The notes beneath the pieces were generated by a model. That model was not told the DNA's origin, ran no database searches, and saw nothing but the letters and a program-made list of their open reading frames with translations. A stretch of DNA of 31,684 bases, taken from NCBI GenBank assembly GCA_030066475.1, contig JASJBO010000083.1:1-31684 (forward strand), given 5' to 3'. The stretch comes from Myxococcota bacterium (GTDB lineage Bacteria > Myxococcota_A > UBA9160 > PR03). Position numbers and translations under genes: made by a program. This document shows positions 1 to 7,114 of this stretch, piece by piece. Numbering within the stretch: position 1 is the stretch's first letter; every line of letters begins with the position of its first letter.

Positions 1-200
1 CCCGCCCCAGCAACCCGTCCCTACGCGGGCACCCTGCAAGCGCCGAAGGCGCGCGCAGCGAGGCGAAGCCGAGCGAAGTCCACCAAGACGCGCCCGCCCC
101 AGCAACCCGTCCCTACGCGGGCACCCCGCAAGCGCCGAAGGCGCGCGCAGCGAGGCGAAGCCGAGCGGAGTCCACCAAGACGCGCCCGCGCCAGCACCGA
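1..200 (+). repeat. Tandem repeat cluster R1 (92-bp units, GNA-hairpin family)
   Basis: Two nearly identical 92-bp units lie at 1-92 and 93-184, and the start of a third degenerate one at 185-200. The array probably continues left of the window. Each unit carries a 47-bp core (36-82 and 128-174) starting GCAAGCGCC and ending GCGAAGTCCA or GCGGAGTCCA, preceded by CTACGCGGGCACC. Within the core, GCGCC-GAA-GGCGC and GGC-GAA-GCC can form two hairpins with GAA loops. The same core recurs at 11496, 11577, 12864, 12954, 22053 (all plus) and reverse-complemented at 31452 onward. It sits just upstream of the first gene. No coding function is apparent. Confidence 0.9.
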
Positions 201-241
201 GGTCCTTGCGTCGGCGCGGGTTCCGTGCGACCACGGCTCGG

Positions 242-1318
242 ATGGGGTCGGAGCTGGCGCTGGTGCGGGCGTTCCCCGGGGTGGCGGGGCTGCCACGGGT
301 GCCGTTCGTCGAGGTCCCGACGCCCGTCGCGCCGCTGCGCCTGCCCGGTGTGCCGGAGGGCGCCCTGTGGGTGAAGCGGGACGACCTGTCGTGTCCGCTC
401 TACGGCGGGAACAAGCCGCGCAAGCTCGAGTTCGTGATCGGCGCGGCCGCAGCGCGCCGCAGCCGGCGGCTCGTGACCACCGGAGGGCTGGGCACGCACC
501 ACGGACTCGCGACCGCCGTGCTCGGGCGCAGCCAGGGGATGGCGACGACCGTGGTGCTGGTCGAGCAGCCCCACACCGAGCACGTGCGCGACCAGCTGCG
601 GGCGCTGCTCGAGTCGGGAGCGGAGCTGGTGTACGGGCGCAACATCGCGGGCGCGGCGCTCCAGACGGCCCGCGCGCTGGCGCGCTCGACGCTGCGCGGC
701 GAGCGGCCGACGCTGGTCGCGACCGGCGGCTCGTCGGCGCTCGGCGACGTGGGCTTCGTGTCGGCGGCCTTCGAGCTGGCCGACCAGATCGCGTCGGGCG
801 CGCTCGCGGAGCCGCGCGAGATCTTCCTCCCGGTCGGCAGCGGCGGCACGCTCTCGGGTCTGGTGCTGGGCGCCCGGCTGGTGGGCCTGCGCGCGCGCAT
901 CACCGGGGTGCTGGTGACCGACCTGCTGCCGCCCTCTCCCGCGCGCCTCGCGCGCCTCGCCAACGCCACCCTCGCGCTGCTGCGCCGCGCCGACCCCACG
1001 ATGCCCGCGGTGCGCGTGGCGCCGACCGACTTCGCGATCGTGCGCGGCCAGCTCGGCGCGGGCTACGGCGCCCCTACCGCCGCCGGCCGGGACGCCCAGG
1101 AACGCGCGCGCCGCGCCGGCCTCGAGCTCGAAGATGTCTACACCGCGAAGTGTCTTGCGGAGATCCTGGCGCGCCTGGATGCCGAGCCACAGGCCGGACC
1201 GCTGCTCTTCTGGAACACCTACAGCTCGATCGCTCCCGCTCGGGCGCTCCCGGAGGCGCGGACCGACTCCCTCCCGGCACCGCTGCGCGCAATCCTCGCC
1301 GAGGAAGCGGCCGCGTGA
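242..1318 (+). CDS. PLP-dependent D-cysteine desulfhydrase / ACC deaminase-family enzyme
   Basis: A 358-residue fold-type II PLP enzyme of the 1-aminocyclopropane-1-carboxylate deaminase / D-cysteine desulfhydrase group. The motif YGGNKPRKLE contains the expected Schiff-base lysine (K58), and a glycine-rich phosphate loop (GSGGTLSGL) follows near residue 200. In characterised members the segment after the lysine reads roughly QSNH and contributes catalytic Ser and substrate-binding Asn. Here it is GTHHGLATA (residues 84-92), so the substrate is probably not ACC or D-cysteine. The ATG at 242 matches the family N-terminus. A TTG at 206 would only add residues read from the edge of the repeat array. 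The stop overlaps the GTG start of the next gene, making this the first gene of a four-gene operon. The exact reaction is unknown; an ammonia-lyase or desulfhydrase on an amino-acid-like compound is the family expectation. Confidence 0.82.
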   Translation: MGSELALVRAFPGVAGLPRVPFVEVPTPVAPLRLPGVPEGALWVKRDDLSCPLYGGNKPRKLEFVIGAAAARRSRRLVTTGGLGTHHGLATAVLGRSQGMATTVVLVEQPHTEHVRDQLRALLESGAELVYGRNIAGAALQTARALARSTLRGERPTLVATGGSSALGDVGFVSAAFELADQIASGALAEPREIFLPVGSGGTLSGLVLGARLVGLRARITGVLVTDLLPPSPARLARLANATLALLRRADPTMPAVRVAPTDFAIVRGQLGAGYGAPTAAGRDAQERARRAGLELEDVYTAKCLAEILARLDAEPQAGPLLFWNTYSSIAPARALPEARTDSLPAPLRAILAEEAAA

Positions 1319-1836
1319 GGGCGCCGACCCGACGCAGCTTCCTGCGACTCGCGGGCGGCAGCGCCGCGCTGGGCGCCGTGGCGAGCGTGCGGTCGCTGCC
1401 CGCCGCCGCCGCGCCCCCCGGCGCCGGCTTCTTCGCGGCCCGCGAGACCGAGATCCTCACCCAGATCGTCGAACGCATGGTCGAGACGGGGGAGCCGGAG
1501 GCGCCACGGGTGCGCGACACGCAGGCGATCGCCACCATCGACGCGCTGTGTGCCTCGCTCGACCCCGCCGCCACCGCGCCCCTCCCCGCGCTGCTGCGCC
1601 TGGTCGAGTGGGGCCCGCTCCTGTTCGACGTCCGCCTCGCCCGCTTCACGTCGCTCGAGCCGGACGCCCAGGACGACCACCTGCGCGGCTGGATGACCAG
1701 CCGCTTCGGGGTGCGCCGGATGGGATTCATGGCGCTGCGCAACCTCGCGTTCCTGGGCTACTGGAGCCAGCCCGAGACCTGGGCGCTGGTGGGCTACCAG
1801 GGCCCGCTGCTGCGCCGCGGAGAGGACGAGACGTGA
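1315..1836 (+). CDS. Tat-exported gluconate 2-dehydrogenase subunit 3-like protein
   Basis: A 173-residue protein with a twin-arginine signal (RRSFLRLAGG, residues 6-15), an alanine-rich hydrophobic stretch and a likely cleavage site after about residue 33. The rest resembles the gluconate_2-dh3 family, small subunits paired with membrane- or periplasm-facing GMC oxidoreductases, which they help fold, export or connect to electron acceptors. The C-terminal part, rich in aromatic residues (GYWSQPETW), is typical. The GTG start at 1315 overlaps the upstream TGA as GTGA, and its own stop overlaps the GMC gene in the same way. The larger GMC subunit has no signal of its own, so it may be carried through the Tat system as a passenger of this subunit (inference). 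Confidence 0.8.
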   Translation: MRAPTRRSFLRLAGGSAALGAVASVRSLPAAAAPPGAGFFAARETEILTQIVERMVETGEPEAPRVRDTQAIATIDALCASLDPAATAPLPALLRLVEWGPLLFDVRLARFTSLEPDAQDDHLRGWMTSRFGVRRMGFMALRNLAFLGYWSQPETWALVGYQGPLLRRGEDET

Positions 1837-3368
1837 TCCGCAACCTGGACGGCGCCGCCGCGGAGCTGCGCGAGACGGCCGACGTCTGTGTGATCGGCTC
1901 GGGCGCCGGCGGCGCGGTGGTCGCCGCGGAGCTGGCCGAGGCCGGGCTCTCGGTCGTGGTGCTCGAGCAGGGCCACCACTGGACGGCGCCGGACTTCACC
2001 CAGCGCGAGGAGGAGATGCTGCCGCGCCTGTTCGAGGAAGCCGGCATGCGGCAGACGGCGGACGGCAGCGTGATCGTGCTGCAGGGGCGCTGCGTGGGCG
2101 GCTCGACCGTGCACAACCTCTGCTACGCGTTCCGGACCCCCGACCCCATCCTGCACCTGTGGCGCGAGGAGCACGGACTCGCCGGGTTCGGCCCCGACGC
2201 GATGCGGGCGTCGTTCGAACGCGTGGAGCGTTCGCTCCGCGTCAAGCCGATCCGCGAGGACGAGGTCAACGAGCTCAATCGCATCGTGCGCCGCGGCGCG
2301 GAGAAGCTGGGCTACTCGGGCTTCGTGACCCGCCACAATCGCGAGGGCTGCGTGAAGTCGGGCTACTGCCTGCTGGGCTGCAGCTACGACGCCAAGCAGT
2401 CGATGCTCGTCACCTACGTGCCCCGCGCCGACGCCGCCGGCGCGCGCATCTACGCCGACGCGCGCGCCGAGCGCATCCAGGTGCGCGAGGGCCGCGTCAC
2501 GGGCGTCTCGGCGCGCAGCCTCGACCGTGCGGGGCGTCCGGTCGGACACGTCGAGGTGTCGGCACGGGCAGTGGTGCTGGCGGCCGGCGCGGTGGCCTCG
2601 CCGGACCTGATGCTGCGCAGCGGCATCGGCAACCGCAGCGGGCTGGTGGGGCGCCACCTGCACCTGCACCCCTCGGTCATGGTGGCCGGCATCTTCGAGG
2701 ACGACTTCCACCCCTACCGAGGCATCCCCCAGAGCTACTACGTCGACGAGTTCATCGACCTGGAGCGCGACCCCCACTCCGGCTACGTGCTGATGCCGGT
2801 GACCGCCTTCCCGGTGCTCACCGCCTCGAACCTGCCCGGCTTCGGGCGCGAGCACTTCGAGACGATGAAGGCCTTCGCGCGCACCGCGGGGCTGCTGGTG
2901 CTGCTGCACGACCGCAGCGAGGGCCGCGTGGAGCCGGGCTCCTCCCCGGCGCGCCCGCGCATCTCGTACCGCCTGCGCGACGACGAGCGCCACCTGCTGG
3001 CGGAGGGTCTGGTGCACTGCTGCGAGATCCTGCTGGCCGCGGGCGCCCTCCGGGTGGTGGTGCCGTACCTCGACGGGCCGCTGGTGCTGAAGCCGGGGGA
3101 CGATCTCGGCGCGATCGAGCGGCGCGGCGTGCGCCAGGGAGGCGTCCCGATCGCCTCGACGCACCCGCAGTCGACGTGCCGCATGGGAGGCGACCCGCGC
3201 ACCTCGGTGGTCGGGCCGTTCGGCGAGTCGCACGAAGTCGCCGGGCTGTACGTGGCCGACATGAGCGTGTTCCCGACCTCGATCGGTGCGCCCCCGCAGA
3301 TCACCACCGCGGCGCTCGCCGACCGCACCGCCCGGCACCTGATCGAGACCTGGCCACGGGCGACGTGA
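1833..3368 (+). CDS. GMC-family FAD-dependent oxidoreductase (alcohol oxidase/dehydrogenase-like)
   Basis: A 511-residue flavoprotein. The N-terminal dinucleotide-binding motif GSGAGG (22-27) and EQG acidic strand end bind FAD. A three-cysteine segment, C173, C179 and C183 before YDAKQSM, is the hallmark of the long-chain alcohol oxidase-like subgroup. The C-terminal GMC domain has STHPQSTCRMGG with the likely catalytic His444, and LYVADMSVFP. The usual closing motif is about GxNPQxT; here it is GAPPQIT, so the second active-site residue (Asn or His in relatives) is replaced by proline near residue 487. The GTG start overlaps the preceding stop (GTGA). Its partner is the small subunit encoded just upstream. 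Substrate cannot be told from sequence; an alcohol or hydroxylated lipid or terpenoid is the group expectation. Confidence 0.87.
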   Translation: MIRNLDGAAAELRETADVCVIGSGAGGAVVAAELAEAGLSVVVLEQGHHWTAPDFTQREEEMLPRLFEEAGMRQTADGSVIVLQGRCVGGSTVHNLCYAFRTPDPILHLWREEHGLAGFGPDAMRASFERVERSLRVKPIREDEVNELNRIVRRGAEKLGYSGFVTRHNREGCVKSGYCLLGCSYDAKQSMLVTYVPRADAAGARIYADARAERIQVREGRVTGVSARSLDRAGRPVGHVEVSARAVVLAAGAVASPDLMLRSGIGNRSGLVGRHLHLHPSVMVAGIFEDDFHPYRGIPQSYYVDEFIDLERDPHSGYVLMPVTAFPVLTASNLPGFGREHFETMKAFARTAGLLVLLHDRSEGRVEPGSSPARPRISYRLRDDERHLLAEGLVHCCEILLAAGALRVVVPYLDGPLVLKPGDDLGAIERRGVRQGGVPIASTHPQSTCRMGGDPRTSVVGPFGESHEVAGLYVADMSVFPTSIGAPPQITTAALADRTARHLIETWPRAT

Positions 3369-4744
3369 GCCAGCGCGAGCCGCCTCACCTCCCGGAACTC
3401 CGCGAAGCTCCGGACCCGCCGCCGGGCGCGGGCGGCGGCGTGTGGGAGCTGGCCTGGCCGTCGATGGCGGCCTTCGGCTTCCAGTCCCTGACCGGGTTCG
3501 TGAACATGCTGATCGTGTCGGGACTCGGCACCGAGGCCGTCGCGGCGGTCGGGGTGGCGTCGCAGGTCCACTTCGTGCTGTTCGCCGTGCTGGCGGCCGT
3601 GACGACGGGCACGGTGGCGCTGGTCGCCCGCGCGACCGGCGCGCGCGATGCCGACGACGCCGACCGCGTGCTGCGGCTCTCGCTGCTGCTGGCGGGGGCG
3701 ATGGGACTGCTCGCGATGGGCGTCGCGCCGTTCGCGGAAGAGGTCGTGGCGAGCTTCGGCGTGGCGGCCCGGGTGGCCCGACTGGGCGGGGACTACCTGC
3801 GCATCCTGTTCGCCTTCAACGTGCCCTTCGCGGTCGGGCTGGTGTTCGCCAGCGCCCTGCGCGGCGCCGGCGACGTCCGCACGCCGCTGGTGGTGGGGGT
3901 GCTGGTGAACGCGGTCGACGTCGTGCTGTGCTGGGCGCTGGTCTACGGACGGCTCGGCGCCCCCGCGCTGGGCACGAACGGCGCCGCGATCGCGCTCGGG
4001 ATCTCGATCCTGCTGGGGCTGTCGATCTACCTGGCGCTCTGGCTGCGCAACGACCTGGTGATCCGCCGGCGTCGCTTCGTGAGCGACCTCGACGCCGCGG
4101 GCGCCCGCCGCGTCCTGCGCATCGGCGCGCCGACCGCACTCGAGCAGCTCGCATTCCAGGCGGGGCTGTGGGTGTTCCTGCGCCTCGTGGCAGAGTTCGG
4201 CACGGACCCCGTCTCGGCCTACCTGATCGGGGTGCGGATCCTGTCGATGTCGTTCGTCCCGGGCCTCGGCTTCCAGACCGCAGCGTCGACCCTGGTCGGC
4301 CAGAACCTCGGCGCGGGCCGGCCCGACCTGGCGATCCGCTCGGGCTGGCGCGCCACCGGGGGCGCCGTGGTCGTGATGGGTGGCATCGGCCTGGCGATCA
4401 TCGCGCTCGCCCAGCCCCTGGCCGGGGCGTTCGGTGCGGCGGGCGAGGCGACCGTCGAGCTGACGGTGCAGTTCATCTACATCCTGGGTGCCGCCCAGGC
4501 ACTGATGGCGGTCGAGTTCGCCCTGGGCGGTGCACTGCGCGGCGCGGGCGACACGCGCTTTCCGCTGTTCGCGATCCTGACGGGGCTGTTCGTCTTCCGA
4601 CTCGGCCTCGCGCTGACCGTCAGCCGCCTGTTCGACGGATCGGTCGTCGCCGTCTGGAGCTGCCTGCTGGCGGACTACGCCGTCAAGGCCGTGATGCTGA
4701 GCGCACGCTTCGCGTCCGGACGCTGGCAGCGGGTCCGGGTCTGA
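3365..4744 (+). CDS. MATE-family multidrug/metabolite efflux transporter
   Basis: A 459-residue inner-membrane protein with about twelve hydrophobic segments in two homologous halves. Both halves show the MatE pattern, including ALRGAGDVRTPL (first half) and ALRGAGDTRFPL (second half), plus VGQNLGAGRP. Family members export organic cations or metabolites by Na+ or H+ antiport. The GTG start at 3365 overlaps the GMC gene stop, so this is the last gene of the operon. The first 25 residues are hydrophilic and proline-rich, ahead of the first membrane span. The context suggests export of a substrate or product of the upstream oxidoreductase and PLP enzyme, which is inference. It converges on the CBS gene with only 18 bp between stops. 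Confidence 0.9.
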   Translation: MSQREPPHLPELREAPDPPPGAGGGVWELAWPSMAAFGFQSLTGFVNMLIVSGLGTEAVAAVGVASQVHFVLFAVLAAVTTGTVALVARATGARDADDADRVLRLSLLLAGAMGLLAMGVAPFAEEVVASFGVAARVARLGGDYLRILFAFNVPFAVGLVFASALRGAGDVRTPLVVGVLVNAVDVVLCWALVYGRLGAPALGTNGAAIALGISILLGLSIYLALWLRNDLVIRRRRFVSDLDAAGARRVLRIGAPTALEQLAFQAGLWVFLRLVAEFGTDPVSAYLIGVRILSMSFVPGLGFQTAASTLVGQNLGAGRPDLAIRSGWRATGGAVVVMGGIGLAIIALAQPLAGAFGAAGEATVELTVQFIYILGAAQALMAVEFALGGALRGAGDTRFPLFAILTGLFVFRLGLALTVSRLFDGSVVAVWSCLLADYAVKAVMLSARFASGRWQRVRV

Positions 4745-4762
4745 CGCAGACGGAGACGGGGC

Positions 4763-5347
4763 TCAGCCCGAGTCGCGCAGGGGCTCCGTGACCGGCGTCA
4801 GGGCGTCGTTCTTGGCCCCTGCCACCCAGCACAGCACGTCGGTCTCGGTCAGCATGCCCACGAGGCGCTCGTCCTCGACCACCGGCAGACAGCCGATCCG
4901 GTTCTGGGCCATGAGCTGGGCCGCCGACGACACGCTGGCGTCGGCTTCGATCGAGATGGCGGGCTGCGACATCACCTGGGCGATCTCGATCGCGTGCAGG
5001 AAGGCGCGCCGCTCCACGGTCTCCGTCGTGCCCAGCTCGGACAGCGATGCGCGCAGCAGGTCGCGCTGGGAGACGACGCCCACCAGGCGGCCGCCATGCA
5101 CCACCGGCATGTGGCGCAAGCGCCCGAGGGTCATGATATCCTCGACGGTCGACAGCCGTTCGGTGACACTGATCGTCACGACCTTGACCTGCATGACGTT
5201 GCGGACCTGCGTACCGCCCGCGTCCAGCGGGTCGCTGGGGGTCCGCGCGATCGGGGCCGGGTCGATCGGGGCCGGGTCGATCTGGGCCGGGTCGATCTGG
5301 GCGGGGTCGGCCGGCAGCGGCTCGATGCGTTCGTCGATCTCGTGCAC
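4763..5347 (-). CDS. CBS-domain pair protein with DPAxI repeat leader
   Basis: A 194-residue protein with two CBS domains: about 52-112 (VMQVKVVTISVTERL... GRLVGVVSQRDLL) and 122-182 (VMSQPAISIEADASV... RLVGMLTETDVL). Tandem CBS pairs form a Bateman module that senses adenine nucleotides. No enzymatic domain is attached. The first 40 residues are low-complexity and contain four 5-residue repeats of the form DPAQI/DPAPI. The GTG start lies exactly six bases after a TAGACT hexamer, suggesting a leaderless transcript. A later ATG at the first CBS domain is possible, in which case the repeat leader would be untranslated. It is divergent from the 5364 operon. Confidence 0.82.
   Translation of the reverse strand: MHEIDERIEPLPADPAQIDPAQIDPAPIDPAPIARTPSDPLDAGGTQVRNVMQVKVVTISVTERLSTVEDIMTLGRLRHMPVVHGGRLVGVVSQRDLLRASLSELGTTETVERRAFLHAIEIAQVMSQPAISIEADASVSSAAQLMAQNRIGCLPVVEDERLVGMLTETDVLCWVAGAKNDALTPVTEPLRDSG
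5249..5308 (-). repeat. Four 15-bp tandem repeats inside the CBS gene
   Basis: Four in-frame 15-bp units (5249, 5264, 5279, 5294; plus-strand form GATCGGGGCCGGGTC with C/T and G/C variants) encode DPAQI, DPAQI, DPAPI and DPAPI near the protein N-terminus. The unit length is a multiple of three, so copy-number change would lengthen or shorten the leader without shifting frame. Confidence 0.9.
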
Positions 5348-5353
5348 GAGGAG

Positions 5354-5359
5354 AGTCTA
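5354..5359 (-). promoter_or_regulatory. Putative -10 hexamer for leaderless CBS-gene transcript
   Basis: TAGACT on the minus strand is followed by six bases (CTCCTC) and then the GTG start. That spacing puts the expected transcription start on the first base of the codon. No convincing -35 is seen. The six bases read on the plus strand as GAGGAG, the ribosome-binding site of the divergent gene at 5364. Confidence 0.45.
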
Positions 5360-5363
5360 CTCC

Positions 5364-5795
5364 ATGGCCGCACCGCGAGGGAAAGGAAAGCCGCCGCGGC
5401 AGGATCCGGAGACCATGCTCGACGAGGAGGATACGAGCGAGAGTGCCGGGCTGCTACCGGACCTGATGCGCCGGGTCGTGGGCCTTGGCCTCTCGGGTTT
5501 CTTCACCACGGAGGAGGCGGTCCGCAAGGCCCTGGGAGATACCGTTCCGCGCGATCTCCTGGATTTCGCAGTCGACCAGGGCGAGCGAACCCGGGCCGAC
5601 TTCATCGAGCGGCTCGCGCGCGAGATCGCCCGCAACCTCGGCGAGGTCGATCTCGAGGCGATCGTCGAGCGGGCCCTCCAGGGCCACACGCTGCAGGTCG
5701 AGGCGAGCATCCGCTTCGTGCGCAAGGACTCGGGCTCCCCATCGGGCAGGGCGCTGCGGGTGCGGGTCGACCCCGAGGATGGCGCGGAGTCGTGA
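5364..5795 (+). CDS. Conserved hypothetical protein, FFTTEEAVRKAL type
   Basis: A 143-residue soluble, charged protein that I do not recognise functionally. After a Lys/Arg/Pro-rich N-terminus and an acidic stretch, the segment LSGFFTTEEAVRKAL begins a predicted helical region (about 40-105), followed by a short C-terminal beta region (TLQVEASIRFVRKD) and a variable tail. I recall similar proteins only as unannotated deltaproteobacterial ORFs. The ATG start has a good Shine-Dalgarno site (GAGGAGAG, eight bases upstream). The stop overlaps the GTG of the membrane protein that follows (GTGA), so it is translationally coupled to a four-gene operon containing a UbiB-like kinase. A regulatory or membrane-surface role is possible but unproven. 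Confidence 0.78.
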   Translation: MAAPRGKGKPPRQDPETMLDEEDTSESAGLLPDLMRRVVGLGLSGFFTTEEAVRKALGDTVPRDLLDFAVDQGERTRADFIERLAREIARNLGEVDLEAIVERALQGHTLQVEASIRFVRKDSGSPSGRALRVRVDPEDGAES

Positions 5796-7114
5796 ATGCG
5801 CCCGCCGGCTCGCGGGGACGCGGCCTCTTGTCCTGGATCCTGCTCGCGCTCGGGGTCGCCTACGCCGCGCTGCTGCACCACGGCCTGGGCCCGCGCCCCA
5901 CCAGCGGGCTGGAGTGGTACTCGCCGCGCGGCTTCCTGACCCAGGCCGTCGGAGACCTCGACTGGGCCGCCGCGGCGGTCGAGGACCTGGGCTTCGGGGT
6001 CATGCTGTTCTGGCCGCCGGCGCTGCTGCTCGCGGCCCTGTGCTGGTGGACTACGCGCTCCTCGCTGCTGCGGGCCGCGTCGGCGAGCGTGGCGGCGGCC
6101 AGCGGCATCTTCCTGTTCTACGCGCTGGCGTCGGGCGTCACCCGCTTCGCCTGGAACTTCTTCCACTGGCGCGCGTCGGGCACCATGCTCGCGCTCGCGG
6201 CAGTCTGGGGGACCGCCCTCACGGCGCCGTGGCTCGGCGCCCGTTGGCTGCGACTGGGCTGGCCGGCGCGCGGGCTCAGCTTCCTGCTGGTGACACTCCT
6301 CGTCGTCGCGGTCGAGCGCAACGTGACGGGAACCGACCACGGCCTGCGGTTCGCGATCTCGCCCTGGCCGGCGGTGCAGGTGATCGGCCTCGAGACGGTC
6401 GCGACGCTGCTCGCCGCACTGGCCGCCGGCACCTCGCTCGGGCTGCTCGGCCTGGCGCGCCTGCGCGGGGGCACGGGCGCCGCGGACCGCGCCCTGGGTG
6501 CGCTCGCGCTGGGGGTGGGCGCCGCCCTGCCCGCCGGCTGGCTGTGGCTGGGCTCGTACGGCCTCCTGCCGTTCCGCGCCAGCGCCGCGCAGGTCACGCT
6601 GGCGACGGCGGTGTGCCTGCTGTCGATCGGAGCGAGCGCGATCGTCGGCATCCGCCTGCGGCCGCACGGCCTGCGCTACCGCGGCGTCACCTTCGGCACG
6701 GGGGCCCTGCTGCTCGCCGTGCCGCTGTTCCTGGGACAGGTCTGGGCGCGCTGGGACTACACGCGCACGCGCGACGGCTCCGCGCAGCAGGTGCTCGACG
6801 CGCTCCAGAGCTACTACGACCGCGAGACGGTCTATCCCGACGACCTGATGGTGCTCGTCGACACCGGCGACCTCGAGCGGGTGCCGGAGCCCCACATCGG
6901 GTTCGCGCTGCTCGGGGCCGAGCGCGAGTTCGTCTACCAGGCCTTCGGCACCAGCTACCTGCTCGAGTTCGCGGCGCCCCGCTGGGTGCAGTGCGCCTAC
7001 AACCCGCCCTACGACGAAGAGGAGTGGGAGGAAGAGGAGGGCGACGAAGACGGCGAGGACGATTCGCTGGGCGGGTCCTGGTCGTGTCCCTCCACCCCTC
7101 CGGAGCTGTGGTAG
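5792..7114 (+). CDS. Polytopic membrane protein with pseudopilin-like C-terminal domain and acidic tail
   Basis: A 440-residue protein. About nine hydrophobic helices fill residues 10-320. A soluble domain follows (about 325-405) with VLDALQSYYDRETVYPDDLMVLV, here split as VLDALQSYYDRE and VYPDDLMVLV. This resembles the lumen-facing part of type II secretion GspG-type pseudopilins, where a helix leads into a YPxxLxxLV turn. The tail is strongly acidic (about 12 Glu/Asp in residues 408-425) and ends CPSTPPELW. I know no named family with this combination. The GTG start overlaps the upstream stop as GTGA, and the TAG stop shares its G with the GTG of the UbiB-like gene. A role in the cell envelope together with the kinase-like neighbour is inference. 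Confidence 0.75.
   Translation: MNAPAGSRGRGLLSWILLALGVAYAALLHHGLGPRPTSGLEWYSPRGFLTQAVGDLDWAAAAVEDLGFGVMLFWPPALLLAALCWWTTRSSLLRAASASVAAASGIFLFYALASGVTRFAWNFFHWRASGTMLALAAVWGTALTAPWLGARWLRLGWPARGLSFLLVTLLVVAVERNVTGTDHGLRFAISPWPAVQVIGLETVATLLAALAAGTSLGLLGLARLRGGTGAADRALGALALGVGAALPAGWLWLGSYGLLPFRASAAQVTLATAVCLLSIGASAIVGIRLRPHGLRYRGVTFGTGALLLAVPLFLGQVWARWDYTRTRDGSAQQVLDALQSYYDRETVYPDDLMVLVDTGDLERVPEPHIGFALLGAEREFVYQAFGTSYLLEFAAPRWVQCAYNPPYDEEEWEEEEGDEDGEDDSLGGSWSCPSTPPELW

Noticed and set aside
1..200. CRISPR array
   Set aside because: Units are direct repeats of ~92 bp without short identical repeats separated by unique spacers, and no cas gene is present.
206..241. TTG start for the PLP enzyme at 206
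   Set aside because: It adds twelve arginine-rich residues from the edge of the repeat array; the ATG at 242 matches the family N-terminus.
4745..4762. Rho-independent terminator between MATE and CBS genes
   Set aside because: A short GGGC-TCA-GCCC stem is present at the junction but there is no T-run on either strand, so I could not support it.
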